Positions 1 through 11,752 are shown, counted from the stretch's first letter. The stretch is DNA of 64,000 bases from Dolomedes plantarius (GCA_907164885.2 OU015497.1:71842898-71906897); one strand, 5' to 3'. Numbers and translations: made by a program. The notes: generated from the sequence alone by a model not told the origin.

Positions 1-1290
1 TGCAAGTAAGACTCCGTCACAAGACGGCCAATTCTATCAATGCCCTATAAAAAACATTAAAAATCAAACATAATAGAAACTAAACGCTCTTTAATTAAAG
101 GTCTAACTTGATATGTTAAAATACAGAATTTAAAAATATGCATTAATTTATTATGATGAAAAATCAAGGCAAATATGTCCGTAGCTTAACGTTTGGATAA
201 GATCTGCAAAATGAATTGATATGCTGCTTGAACCAACTTCAGTCGTTTCACATAAAAACTCCTTAATAAAGTAAATTCGTTATAATAAAAAGGAAATAGT
301 TTGCATAAATATATATACAAAGAAAAAATCGTAAAAACTAAACTATTTAAATAAAATAAAATATAAATGTTAATATAAACTTATTTCACGAGAGGGAAAA
401 TGTGCTATAATAATAAATTACACTAAAACGAAAATAAAAAAGTTTTTGAACAATACTTAATTAGAGTCATAATTTTTACATGTTTTTATTAACTCGCTTT
501 CTTGTTTGTTTGTGTGTTTGTCCAATTCAAATCTTGCAATCGGTTTTTAACTAACTTCCCGACTAGTAGACATTTGAAACTTTTAGAATAGCTCAGAACA
601 CATGACACTGCATTATTTTAATACTTTTAGCCATCTTTAAGCAGAATTAGATTAATTTTCAGTTATTTTCAGTTAATTTTGTTTTGTAGACTGGTGCGGC
701 CATCTATCGGCCGGTACGGGAACGAAAAGTTAAACGCAAGTTAACTTCCAATTAACTCCATTTTCTTTCAAGTTGAAGGGATAATTCATCAAAAAAATTT
801 TAAAAAAATATTTATTAATGCATAGAATTGTCAAGTTTATGATTCAACAGAAAATTTAAAAACATGGTATATAAAAAGTTCTTTTTCTTATACTTATTAT
901 ATATTAAAAACATACCAGAAAAAACATAAATAGTGAAAGGTGTTTATCTAAATTTCCAACACGATGAATTATAAAGTTTCCCAAATTTCGTATCTAACTT
1001 ACGTTTCCGATCTGTAAAAAACATTCATATCCCTGCTATGTACAGGACTCTCATTAAAACTCGTATTGAAACTAAACATTTTCACACACATTTCTCCAAA
1101 CCACGACACTTTATACGGTACACTCGCTTGACACTTTTATCATCTATACGAATTATATCAAATGCTTCTTCGTCGAAAAACACAGTAATACTCCGAAGTT
1201 ACGCGATAAGTGGGACCGACGAAAGATCGCCCAAGTCGAATTTGCGTAAGTCGGGGTACAACTTTGCATAAAAAAATTAAAACTCATGGC
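1..1290. other. Gene-free AT-rich stretch
   Basis: I see no exon, RNA gene or bounded mobile element here. The sequence is AT-rich with short homopolymer runs. A short GC-richer patch lies near 695-720 without recognisable structure. The short open frames around 1038-1461 are not supported by codon pattern or similarity; the second runs into the SINE that follows. Confidence 0.6.
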
Positions 1291-1560
1291 GCAAAAGTCC
1301 GCTGTGGACCAAGGCCGGCGGTTGCCCATCTCCGATTTCTTGACCGTGGGCTTGGGGTGCCATACAGCATATGCCTCAGTCAGGTGGTCAACCTGACATG
1401 GAACCCCCAGAGTTTAGTTCCCAAGAATCTTTGTCCTCATTTTATGGACCCACGCAAGTGATGAAAGGCTAAGCCGACCTTACCCAGTCGCAGGATCAAA
1501 CCCTGGACCTGTGGTGTTGCGGCTTGACGCTTTTAACCACTACGCCACCGGGCGTCACAA
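1290..1560 (-). repeat. tRNA-derived SINE (minus strand)
   Basis: Read on the minus strand from about 1556, the sequence has a tRNA-like head. An A-box-like segment (TGGCGTAGTGGTTAAAAGCG) is followed about 30 nt later by a B-box-like segment (GGGTTTGATCCTG). This is the internal RNA polymerase III promoter arrangement of tRNA-derived SINEs. The GC-rich body runs down to about 1290. I cannot place the tail end exactly and see no clear target-site duplication. A real tRNA gene is unlikely because no acceptor stem closes around the head. Confidence 0.7.
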
Positions 1561-1759
1561 CTTTCCATATAAATACATATAAATTTTGTCTAATTGGGAC
1601 CAAAAACTTAAAAAAACACCAGTTTAAAGGGAAGACATTATATTAAATTTAAAATATTGTATTACATATTAAAATTATACATATGTACAAGATACAAAAT
1701 ATATATATATATATATATTTCAGGTAGTCTCTTCTAACGAAACTACCGCGGGTTATTAA

Positions 1760-1944
1760 CGTAGGATTACTTATCGTTGCTTACATCTTTTTTTTTTCTT
1801 GGGGGGGACGGACACTTTTTGTGCTTCTCTGTTTAACTGTTTACTGCTACTGGGTTTGACGCTCTGCCAAAATTATAACTCACGACGCAGGACGGACACT
1901 TTTTTTCTTCCAGGAATACCGTTATTGAGGAACGTAATCCTACG
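1760..1944. mobile_element. TTAA-flanked MITE (piggyBac-like), 185 bp
   Basis: Perfect terminal inverted repeats CGTAGGATTAC / GTAATCCTACG are each bordered by TTAA (1756-1759 and 1945-1948), the target-site duplication of piggyBac-superfamily transposons. The interior has two copies of GACGGACACTTTTT, near 1807 and 1891. There is no coding capacity. TTAA plus an 11-bp perfect inverted repeat is good evidence for a bounded element; assignment to piggyBac rests mainly on the TSD. Confidence 0.65.
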
Positions 1945-1948
1945 TTAA

Positions 1949-3885
1949 AAATTATCTTGATGGTTTCTAAAAAATCCTGTAAAGTAGTCTGTCGTACGAA
2001 CGCCTTTTTTTTCCTTATTCACCCACACTTTGCCGTATTAACGCGCGTTTTACACATGAATTATTAAAAACCTAACGAATTAAATTGATATCTATGTAAT
2101 TAAGGACCAGTAAAATTGTATATTGGTATTAATAGCAAATGGCAAAAAAATTTTAGTCTGATATTTCAACGATCGCTCTTATAGCGGGATTATTATCACG
2201 AGAAAAATATATATTCTAGACCGGGAATGGCAGTCCATGCCTGCGGGCTAAGATCGATGCGTGCCGTCAACAGGCTCAGCGTGCACGAAATAATCAGTAA
2301 GCATTTATTAAAAGCCAATCAGTCTCTTTAACTCTATTATCAGTCCATGAAGTCTACATGCTTATGTAAACAATTTGAAAATTCGTTCCTCTGGTATTCT
2401 GGGTTCACGACCTTCTCTGGCCTTAAAATCAGTCACAGAACCTCGGCTCTGACTAGTAAAATAGATATGCCCAGGCTGTAATTAGAAAAATACCAGCTGG
2501 TGTATTTTTTAATCAAGATGAATATTTCCTACAGCCAGCGCAAATAAGCGATAAATGGCGTCCTTTCTGAAAAAACAAAACAATAAATAAAACGCAGTGG
2601 GTCCATTTAAATTGGATCTCTTTACCTTGAAGTCACTATTCTACCAACTGCACTGTACTTGCGATGTGACGGAATTTTCATATTTTGAATCCCATTTCTC
2701 ACAGTTCCCACGTTTAAGATTTACAAAGAATAACTATAATGATTTTTTGAAATTCATAAAAGAGATTTTACGGATTCGTTTAGCTTTTTGTATCATAGGA
2801 ACAAACATAAATTTTTATACATATGATACAAAAATAACATTTCTGAAATTTCTATCTTTTCACCGTTAGCCCACTGCGCACACTCGAGTGCAGTGAGCAT
2901 GCCTCTCTGACTGTCTGTGATGAGATTAAATACCTGGATTTTAGAGCTGAAACCCGATAGAAAATGCCTGACCCAGATTGGAAGGAAAAGGTATTTCATT
3001 TACCCATGCACCTTCCTCTGAAACCGTTGCATGGGAATCAAAAACTTTGGAGTACCTGGAATTGTATACAAACGATTTTATTGATCTTTCATAATTTTAG
3101 GGTTTTTATTTTAATTTGACTAAATTGTGAATTTCCCTTATGTAATCTATACAAAAATAATTAAAAAAGAGATTAAAAGAGTGAATGAACGGCTTATTCA
3201 AAAAGTAGTATTTTATATTACTTATCTGGAGTTAGTTTGCTATTTTAAACTATTTAAAAATAAAAGTAACAGTTTTAAGATATTTTTCTAAGAAAGTTAT
3301 TCTTTGTTATTTTAAGTGGTTAAGATAAAAAAAAATAACAGTTTTTAATTATTCTTCTAAGAAAGTTATTGATAAATGATTTTAGAGTTATTTTGATCTA
3401 AATGTGGCATCTTATGAAAGAAAAAAAATACAGATCTATTCAAGAATTGATAAGAACTATTCGATTATTTGCATTTCTCAAGATAATAAACACTTCAATA
3501 AAAATATATCTGTTTTAAAAATATATCTGGCCAATATTTCTGTCTAAATATTTTCGAGTATTTCCTTATCGTATTAAACATATGGCGTCTTCTCACATTC
3601 ATCTCTAAGTCAAATAAAGAGGAGATCTAGAAACCTTAATTTCGATTTTCATATCGTGAATTTTTTTCAAAATCATCATTCTTTGATGCCCCACTTGACT
3701 TGAGTGTATAATCAGACATCAGATTCACTGATGAACAATAATCTCATGCTTAAAACTATTGACTTGACTTCCAAGTTTTCAAGAAGATATCTTATCACCT
3801 GTGACCTACAGGTATGTTCTTAGAAGAGTAGGTCTCCCACTGAAGTATCCGATAAAAAAATGTGTTCCAAAATCAGCCTCACAAA
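1949..3885. other. Unassigned intergenic DNA
   Basis: No recognisable gene. GC-richer patches near 2215-2300 and 2380-2480 could be eroded repeats, but I cannot define their ends. A short palindrome ACCAGCTGGT lies near 2500. The small open frames at 2597-2999 overlap on both strands and show no protein features. Confidence 0.5.
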
Positions 3886-3893
3886 ATATAGAA

Positions 3894-5052
3894 CAGGGCT
3901 TCTCAAAATTTTACGTCTGAGGCACCCTTAGGAATGAAATTAGAAACTTGGGGCACCGTCGTTAGAATTTCAGTTTTTAAAAATTTTTAAACATTAAATC
4001 AAAATGGAATATATAACAGAAACATATTAAATTTAAGTTCAAATACTTAATCCATTGCTGATTTTATTCATTTACGGAAAGATATAAGTAACAAACATTA
4101 GATTAGGGTATATTAACACTAGAAAGACGGGAATTTTTTCCTTACTAAAAAGACTTAACGTGGTCATTTTGACGGTTAAAAATAAATCAAGAATTTAAAT
4201 ATTTAATGTTTTTTTAAATGGTTAAATACTTTAAATTTTGAACTATTTCATATCAATATATAATTAGTATATATTTAGATATATTTTTATGCAGGTATGC
4301 CAGCTGACAACATGGTATGGTTTATCCGTAAATATTTATCATGGTTAGTGCAGTCCTTATATTTCAACACCAATATTTCCGATGATCCAATATTTCTGTT
4401 ATTTACAAAAGGGGAAGAGACGAAAGTAACTAACACTTTCCCGGTATTATTTTAAAGATTTTGCCTGTTTTCTATATTGCCGTCAATTTGACGGCTTTCA
4501 GTCTTGGTAGGTATACAACACATTTTCTCCCCCTCTTTACTATCGAATATAATTTTGTAAATGTTTGTGCATATTTCGCGTAAAATTAGAAAAAGTCATA
4601 AAATTTCAGAAGCCCGAGGACATAAATACAGACATATCATCAACAGTATGTCCGAAACCGTCCAAATGACGGCAGCCGTCTTTCTAGTGTTAATTCAGTT
4701 TCAGAAATAGCCATGGGATTCAGTATAGCAATACATTAGAGTGCTACAATGGAAATCGCTTAAAAGAGGTTTCTTTTTTTTTTCATAAATGTTAGACATG
4801 CGATTGATGCTTAGAGCCTAAATATTTAATATTAGGCAGTACAGTTGCGGGTGTGAGAGTAACTCATTCATATACAGGAACGATTGCATCGATCTTTGTT
4901 ACAGTCTGTGAGAGTAATTAATTCAATTTAATATTTATTTTAAGTGGGAACTACAAATATTCTTTTGTCGATCCCCCAAAATATCTGGCGGTACCCCTGA
5001 TCATTTTCACAGTACCCTAAAGTGCCATGGCACATCCGGATGGGAATTACTG
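3894..5052. mobile_element. hAT-type non-autonomous element with exact 8-bp TSD
   Basis: The left end reads CAGGGCTTCTCAAAATTTTA and the right end ...GGGAATTACTG, whose complement starts CAGTAATTCCC. The termini fit the CAG(G/T)G..TTC form of hAT elements. The flanks are a perfect 8-bp duplication, ATATAGAA, at 3886-3893 and 5053-5060, the TSD length of hAT transposons. The element carries no transposase reading frame. It is interrupted by a TTAA-flanked element (4117-4689); without that insert it is about 580 bp. Confidence 0.85.
4117..4689. mobile_element. piggyBac-like MITE nested in the hAT element
   Basis: Perfect terminal inverted repeats CACTAGAAAGACGG / CCGTCTTTCTAGTG are bordered by TTAA on both sides (4113-4116 and 4690-4693). 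Subterminal TGACGG/CCGTCA motifs recur in both halves, for example CCGTCAATTTGACGG near 4480. No transposase is encoded. The element lies wholly inside the hAT element at 3894-5052, so it inserted later. Confidence 0.85.
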
Positions 5053-5183
5053 ATATAGAAACTGCCAAGTTTCCATCGCAATTTCCTTCACATGTTATTA
5101 AAATCCTTAAAAGAAGAGCTTCTTAAAAATATTCAGTTTAATCTTGAAGAATTTAAGTTAAGTTTTTGTTAGCTCATAGATAG

Positions 5184-5740
5184 AATTTTTTTTTTTTTTT
5201 TTTTTAATTTTTTTTTTTTTTAAAGCGGAGGCCAGTGTTGCCAACCTCTACCAAGCGCCTCCCCCTAGCGCTCTCTCGAAATCCCCCTGTTCCCCCCTAA
5301 CACCAACTTGAGATCCCCCTAGACCTTCCAAAAGGAAATTCTGGTTTAAATAGGCGTCCTGTTTGAGAGATAAATTGAAATAAATAGAAAATCCACACTT
5401 ACATAATGAAATGGAGATTTATTTACATTTGACATATGTATGGAACTTATAATCTAATAGAAAAAAACGCGTCTCGATTGTACAAAATATTAAAAAATGT
5501 TCCCCCCACAAAATGCCCCTAAAAAATGCGGCCCCTAAAAACATCTCTTTTCATCTAACTTACCCCCAAATTTAGGAGGAAAACCCCCAAGTTGGCAACA
5601 CTACCGGAGTCACTTGTCGTCAAACATTCGCCTATACTACGCCGCAGTTTACTGTCTATTTTATCATGGGGGCACCATATAGGCGTACAGCAATAAGCCC
5701 TATGGACGGACGACACAAACGGAGGCATAGATAGAAAAGT
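5184..5740 (-). repeat. SINE-like repeat (minus strand) split by a MITE
   Basis: A T-rich tract (5184-5219, the A-tail on the minus strand) leads into GCGGAGGC. After the inserted MITE, the sequence continues with CACTTGTCGT...TTCGCC and ATCATGGGGGCACCAT. The same series of motifs occurs in the SINE at 17375-17600 (GCGGAGGCACTTTGTCGT, CCTTCGCC, ATCATGGGAGCACCAT), which shows that the two belong to one family. I do not see the tRNA-like head in this copy, so it may be truncated or decayed at the 5' end. Confidence 0.65.
5233..5603. mobile_element. hAT MITE, 371 bp, inserted in a SINE
   Basis: The termini are CAGTGTTGCCAACCT on the left and AAGTTGGCAACACTA on the right, forming inverted repeats. 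The flanks GCGGAGGC (5225-5232) and CCGGAGTC (5604-5611) match at 6 of 8 positions and read as a decayed 8-bp hAT target duplication. The uninterrupted SINE at 17375-17600 supplies an empty site, which supports these boundaries. The interior is C-rich with CCCCCTA and CCCCT runs and has no coding capacity. Confidence 0.8.
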
Positions 5741-6643
5741 AATTTTTTAAAAAAAAATACAGAAAGCTTTAAACTTTGCCCGCACATCAATCATAATGCT
5801 TTCCCGCGAAATATAATACTATTAGACTTTACAATGTGTCGTTTTTACTCAGTTATAAATGTCTTAGACATATGGTTTTCAATGAAAGCTAACACTTATA
5901 AATGAAAGTATTCGTATGCGATCTCAGACTTTCAGTCGTGAATATATGCGCTTATCATTGGGAATGTAAAAATTTAAATTTAATGCATTCTCCATCAATG
6001 AATTCATGCAATATTTCAATAAAAACTTCATTTTTTTCTTTTTCTTCTCTAGCATTAGATGTTAAAGGTATTCATATACATACGTGATTACAGGTACCCA
6101 TTTATACATATTATCATTTTTCTAGAGATACACAGATATAGGTACAAGTATATGTACAATGTGTATTTAACAACTGCATTTAAATTCATGATGATGAATG
6201 AAGTATTAATGCAAAGCATCTTCTTTACACGTAAGTAATAAGTTTATTCACAAATATATACAAAATTATTACTGCTGGAGTTGCGATTTACTCCTCTTTT
6301 TACATTTGCACCCGAAACGAGATGACTGTGCGAGATGTTCTTCAGCGTCAGATGTACTATCATTAGAAAAATCATACTTTAAGTTTGCATGTTGTGTACT
6401 TATGTACAAACCTTGAGTTAATATCATTGAACCCCATTTTTTGATGATTACCTCATCGCGGATATAACTGTCGAAAGATTGCTAAAGTGGCATAAGAGGG
6501 AATGCGGGTCATGCAGCAACTGTGATCCGCAAGAATTAATGGATAAAGGACTGCAGAAATATCGATGCAAAAAGTACCCTACGACAAACAATCGGTGTAA
6601 CGGCTGAGGTACAGAAAAGCTATGGTCTTCGCTCCACCTCAAC
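5741..6643. other. Unassigned intergenic DNA
   Basis: AT-rich sequence without recognisable genes. The 61-residue frame at 5902-6087 and the 64-residue minus frame at 6448-6642 have no recognisable motifs and I do not call them. The stretch 6450-6640 is GC-richer and may be an old repeat. Confidence 0.45.
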
Positions 6644-7544
6644 TCATATTATAAAACAGTTCCGTAACTAACTGACAGGACAGATAACACTCAGACCAAA
6701 CCGTGGACTTAAAGGGTTTGTAAATTTTTGCCTGGCGATTTCTTCCTATAGTGTAGGGGTGCACTAAGAAAGATTTTGAAAAATTCTTCTTAGATTTTTT
6801 TTTAACTTAAATTTTTAAGCTGTTTTTGTAACATTCATTAAAGTTTGCATTTAAAATAATGATCTGAGGGTTGTAAAATTTATATCACGAGAAAGATCAT
6901 AAATATTCCTTTACAGTGAAATCTTTTTTCGAATCTTTACCTCAATTTTCTGATATTTAGTCGATTTTTAAACATTAATTTTTAGAATTTAATTATTAAA
7001 TGCTGATCACGTGGTTTCTTTTCTCTTTTGATACCTTTAATTAATCTTGCATCACGTGCATAACAAAGAAATAAATGGACAAAAAAAAATTTTTTCTTTC
7101 TAATGCGGCAGAGATTGGACATTATCCAAAAATATTAAAATACAGTAACTAGTTTGACACATCGGCCCCCTCCGCTTTCGCGTATCGGCCCACGAATCAA
7201 CTGAAGACCAGTTGCTACGTAGCAATACCTGAATACGCAGCCGAGGGTTAATTTCCTAAGTTCGGTGACATTTTTCATTTCTGTGGGGCCCGAGGTTGTC
7301 AGACAAGCAATACAGATCTGTCATCCACTCAAGGCACCCCAAGCCCCCTTAAAATACAGTAAAAGAAATGTTCCTCAAAGTGTACTATATTAACTGTACT
7401 ATATTCTTTAGTATGTTCTATTAGATTTGATTTCAATATTTTCTTCTACATTAGTTTGTCTATAAAAATATCCGTTACGATTTTTTATAAATATATATTT
7501 TCGTTTTGTTTTTGTATTAATTGCATACATTGACCGTTGTATTT

Positions 7545-7590
<46 letters not shown>

Positions 7591-7674
7591 TGTTTTTGGC
7601 ATTAACTACATACATTGACCGTTGTATTTAATGTTTAATTGTACTCCGTAACGAAGCACGGGTATTCCAGCTAG
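6644..7674 (+). mobile_element. Non-autonomous Helitron, interrupted
   Basis: The 5' end is TCATATTATAAAACAGTTCC. The 3' end is CTCCGTAACGAAGCACGGG followed by TATTCCAGCTAG, then a host T. A TC 5' end, a CTAG 3' end and a short hairpin just inside the 3' end (CCGT...ACGG) are Helitron hallmarks. The body matches copies at 12850-13672, 38665-39329 and 39330-40049 over most of its length. No Rep/helicase frame is present. A 200-bp insertion lies at 7149-7348, and a (TA)n tract of about 40 bp at 7550-7586. The base before the 5' end is C rather than the expected A, so the start may have drifted. Confidence 0.85.
7149..7348. mobile_element. 200-bp insertion with 14-bp target duplication
   Basis: The host Helitron sequence TTAAAATACAGTAA occurs twice, at 7135-7148 and 7349-7362, flanking exactly 200 bp that other copies of the Helitron lack. 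A 14-bp duplication is typical of LINE-mediated retroposition, so this may be a retroposed RNA or SINE, but there is no poly(A) tail and I found no clear pol III boxes. The insert is GC-richer than its surroundings. Its family is unknown to me. Confidence 0.7.
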
Positions 7675-7860
7675 TGTTAACATATGGAGGAAAATGTGTC
7701 CCAATTGATTGCCGACTTTGATGGACATTTTTTTAAAAGTGTACTCCGTAATAGGAAAGAAATTTAACACCTTGGAGCATTTTTCGTTTAAAAAAATGCA
7801 AATAATACAAGGTGAGACCGATAAGTAAGGTGACTCCCCCCCCCCCCTCTCCTTTCGAAA
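7675..7860 (+). repeat. Uncharacterised repeat family, copy 1
   Basis: The sequence runs GTTAACATATGGAGGAAAATGTG, then ATTGAT, a T-rich stretch, TGTACTCCGTAATAGGAAAG and AAATTTAACAC. The same series appears in reverse complement at about 23400-23575, and its beginning also on the plus strand near 21616-21700. This copy directly abuts the Helitron 3' end at 7674, so the Helitron probably landed in it. There is no coding capacity and I do not recognise the family. Confidence 0.6.
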
Positions 7861-7869
7861 ATTAAATAC

Positions 7870-10570
7870 AGCCCGACGCGCTGACACCTGAGCATTACGT
7901 TTTTCTCTGTCTTACGTAAATTCCTTATTTAGTTTTCATAATTTCGCGGTAGGTGTTTGTTTTGCAGTAGCTGTACGTAACAGTTGTAGTGCATTGCGTC
8001 GTGGAGCAGAGAGTCAGTATGTAATTTTGTTTCAAATTCGGTAAAAGTGTAATTGAAACCCAAGGAATTCTGCGAAATGTGTTTCGCAGAATTCGTTCTG
8101 TGCAGCTTATAACTTAGTTTAAGGTTAAATTTTGCCGAAAACCCTTTACAGTAACGAAATTAAGCTTGAAAATCCGCCATTTATAATGTCGTTTATAAAT
8201 GACGTTCGTTAATGTCATTATAAACGACGTTTAATGTCATCATCGTTAATGTCAACAATATTTTTAAATTCTGTATTCCGCATCTGAAATACCTCTTTAA
8301 GTGCAATGGCCCGCGTCACCATTTCGTTTCACTATTCCTATTGTCGTTTCCTATTGTCTACTCACAAAAAAAGAAAACTAACTATGTACATTTAAGGATT
8401 CAGGAGGGCATTTTCATAGTCTAACCCCAAAATCATTCTGCTAGTTTTCACCTTGGAAAAATTGTCTTTATAGTAATATTCAAAAGCGTTACTTTAACAA
8501 CTTCCTTTGAAATACGCTGCAACTTTCCGCATTTGAATCTTTAATTACACTTCATTTGCTACAATTTTCACGGCTATACATAGTCATACTAAATCTGCTG
8601 ATGGTAAAACTAATTCAGCTTCCTGAATGAGAGTCATTTTACGATTCGTTGGATTACCCCTCTCAGTCTTTCACTTATATTTTTAAGCACAGTGACTAAA
8701 GATTCATTTTATGCAACAATGTAACTGACTAAGAAGACAGAATTAAAAAAAAACAAATGTGTTATATCCTCTTGCTAAATACAAACCTCGAGACCTGATG
8801 CGTCACCAACAAATTTAACTCCAAGGTGATTTTTCATCCAGGTATGTTGAAATACACGTATGAAAAATTTCCACATCATGATTATATTAAACAGGTGGTT
8901 TTAGAAGTCATAAATTATTTACTGGTGTTTGATTTTGCACAGATGGAGGCGTTTGAACCTATGGTCTGGATTTGAAAATATTAGATCAGGAGGAATCATC
9001 AACTACCACAGAGACAACCTGATACAGATGAGCCAATCAGGGGACAAATAAAAAGTAAAACATTAACATAAAGACTCAATTGAGGAAGTAAATAAAAAGT
9101 AAAAGGAGTTCACGCCATTGCACATGAAAGTATATATCATAGCTCCATTTCTATGCTCTTGAGAAACAATATAAAATACCATTTCATTGTAAGACGTAGC
9201 ATTTGGGAATTTACGCGTATTGCGATTGTATTTGCTTTTAGCTTTTTGAAAGACAAGAAAAAAATTAGCATTTCAGATAAATGTGGTTTGAATGCGGGGA
9301 AAAACATTAAATTAAAAACCTTCTCTAAAAAACTTTCCCAGTATTTTAGATACAGATGTCATTTATGACGTATTACTGTTTACCATATTAGTCAGCTTTC
9401 TATACTTAGACTTTAGATGACGAAATAATGCAGTTCTTACTTAGTTTTTTTTTTGTTGAGCACGGACTGTCCAAGCAGTTTATTTTAAAATACATGTTTA
9501 ATGGACACGCAATGACGCTTTTTAGTTTAATACCTTTTTCAACGAAATTTAATGAACGCTGTCAGACATTGTACAAAAAGTGCAATCGAGGGTCATCTCA
9601 ATTCCGGTTCTGATAAAGGAAAAGTAAATTAACAATATAACCACGTCTGGACTGTCTGGAATGCTGCCAGTTACGTAACTTCAGTGTAAGAATAATGAAG
9701 TAAACGTAAGAAGGGTTTAAAGGTTTTAAAGCTTTTGTTTTATTTTCCTGAAATAGAAAAAAACTGAATTTAATTGGGCGATTTATTACTCTTGTTTACT
9801 AAGACACAGCTGTTACTTTTTTTATTACGCATTGTTTCTTTCGGTGATTCTCCTTTGTGTGATAATTAAAAAACACTAATACATCACTAAATTATAGAAC
9901 TTGAATGAGGATACTTGAACTGGGTTGAAATATAAATCAACCACGAATCTGCAGTATATTTTGTTAAACGTTCTCAGTAATAAGGGCTAGTAGACGACTT
10001 GACTTTGCTAGTACAGGCGGTACAACAGTTGATGTCTCAGATTTTTCATTCCTGATGTTAGGCTACGGGGATTTTTCTGTTAGCCTTTTTTAATCACAGA
10101 TTAGCCGACAATAGTTTTAATTCTGTTTCTGCACTTGAAAACACATCTTTAAGAGTAATGGCGGTATTTATCAAGATTATTTTAATTTTATTTAATTTTT
10201 TCAAAAAACAATTTTACCTCCATCTAGAGCTGAACTCTTAAATCGAAATGCACTAAATTTTAGTTAATCATGTTGAGTTGTAGCTTTAATGTCTCTACGC
10301 TGGGGAAGTTCAAGCAATAGACTTCCTCACGCCGTTACTTGATCAGCTTTTAAATTGAACAATACTAAAATTATTCTAATTTTTTACTCATTTTAATATG
10401 AAAGTCTACTCAGTTTAATATACTCAGTTTTAATATGAAATACCAGTTGAATTAGTGGAGGTGATATTAAAATTAATCTGATGAAGAACCATATGAAAAT
10501 CTAACTAATGCTATATTCATATAAACCGTATATAAATAATATAACGTATTCAAATTAATCGCATAGAGTA
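7870..10570. other. Unassigned intergenic DNA
   Basis: No gene recognised. A perfect 13-bp stem hairpin lies at 8065-8094, and short AATGTC repeats with inverted ATAAACGAC segments at 8190-8270. The segment 7870-8330 is less AT-rich than its surroundings. The frames at 9153-9368 and 9428-9613 lack recognisable protein features. Confidence 0.5.
8065..8094. repeat. Perfect hairpin, 13-bp stem, TGTG loop
   Basis: GAATTCTGCGAAA (8065-8077) is followed by TGTG and then by its exact reverse complement TTTCGCAGAATTC (8082-8094). It has no obvious flanking TSD and no known function here. It may be the terminus or fold-back part of an old element. Confidence 0.7.
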
Positions 10571-10572
10571 TG

Positions 10573-10865
10573 GTTTGGGGTAGCCTAGTGGTAGCACGTC
10601 GGCTTTTGGGGCTTAGGGTGCTCAGATCGAATCCCGACAAGAGCCATTAAATACTTCCGTGTCTAGGCTGGATAGGGACACGTTAAATCCGTAAACCGGA
10701 AAGTTCCTCTATGATGTCAGAGAGGGTGGGAGAGGGTACGATCCCCTCTGATCCCCCCCCCACACACTGGGAGTGTTCGGTCAAAATTACAGTGGCACCT
10801 GGCTAAATCAGACACCTACCCTTGTGGTGCCATGAAAAACTGGAGCCGCGCTTCTCAGCATTAAG
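10573..10865 (+). repeat. tRNA-derived SINE (plus strand)
   Basis: The head reads GGTAGCCTAGTGGTAGCACG (A box) and then GATCGAATCCCGAC (B box) about 30 nt later, a tRNA-like internal promoter. The body contains GCCATTAAATACTTCCGTG and TAAATCCGTAAACCGG and ends near GGTGCCATGAAAAACTGG. The SINE at 33600-33900 has the same order of motifs. A C-rich tract occurs at about 10746-10756. Confidence 0.85.
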
Positions 10866-11722
10866 CATATATAAATATTATTCTAATTAATCCCATATAG
10901 GTATAATTCCATAATAATATCAAGCACTCATAATTATTACGACAAAACCTTGTAATTAAAAAAAATTAAATTTAAATTTAATGTTTACCTTAAATATATA
11001 GTAAAAGTCAAAAATATGACTCGGTTACGTACCAGTTTTCTATTAGAAGCGTGCTTCAGAAATGTGCATAATTTAATGTGTGACTGGAAATTGCTGAGAG
11101 CATAGATGCGCATTGCTTCACAGTGAAGTGGACATGGGAGTTTTTACAATGAAATCCTCTTTCCCAAACAGCGTAGTAAAGCTTCAATCACCAGATAGAG
11201 AATAATAATTTGCTTTGTCAGCTGATGACTATATCTAGTTTGGCATACATAGCCAATGTTATACTCGAAATCTAGAGAGTAAATGCTTCATGGCTTTCTA
11301 TAGCTTAAGGAACTATTAGAAACAAAATTGCGTTATTTGATATAAAGACTTGCCTTAGTGCCAAATGACTGAGTAGTTTAATCTTGTTTGGTACCACTAT
11401 TTTTCTCTTTTCGCAAACCTAATTACTTTTCTCATTTGTGTAAAATTCCAGATTCAGAATTTAAGATTTTTAAATCAGAAGTTTTGGAAAATTACCAGTT
11501 TATTGAAACAATTTTTTTGTTTCGTGAAATTAATAACCTTTCAAACAAATAAACAAACGCCTTGAAAAATGAAAAGAAAATTAGGAGTGATTTCGGTAAT
11601 TTGCATGAAGACTCTCTTGCGTGGAACTTTGCCAGACGTTCTCAATATCTTTGAAACTGATGTAGATTACACACAAACAGATGGACGAGCCAGTTAGACG
11701 GCATAATCTCACTGTTTCTTTA

Positions 11723-11728
<6 letters not shown>
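10866..11728. other. Unassigned AT-rich intergenic DNA
   Basis: I see no exon, RNA gene or bounded element. The minus frame at 11581-11787 runs through the (TA)n tract and is spurious. Confidence 0.5.

Positions 11729-11752
<24 letters not shown>
11729..11752. repeat. (TA)n microsatellite
   Basis: A run of TA dinucleotides directly adjoins the left edge of the MITE copy at 11753, the same arrangement as at the related MITEs near 35129 and 37369. Confidence 0.85.

Noticed and set aside
10573..10640. Genuine tRNA gene from the A-box and B-box match
   Set aside because: No acceptor stem pairs across the segment and the same head with the same body recurs at 33600, so it is a SINE.
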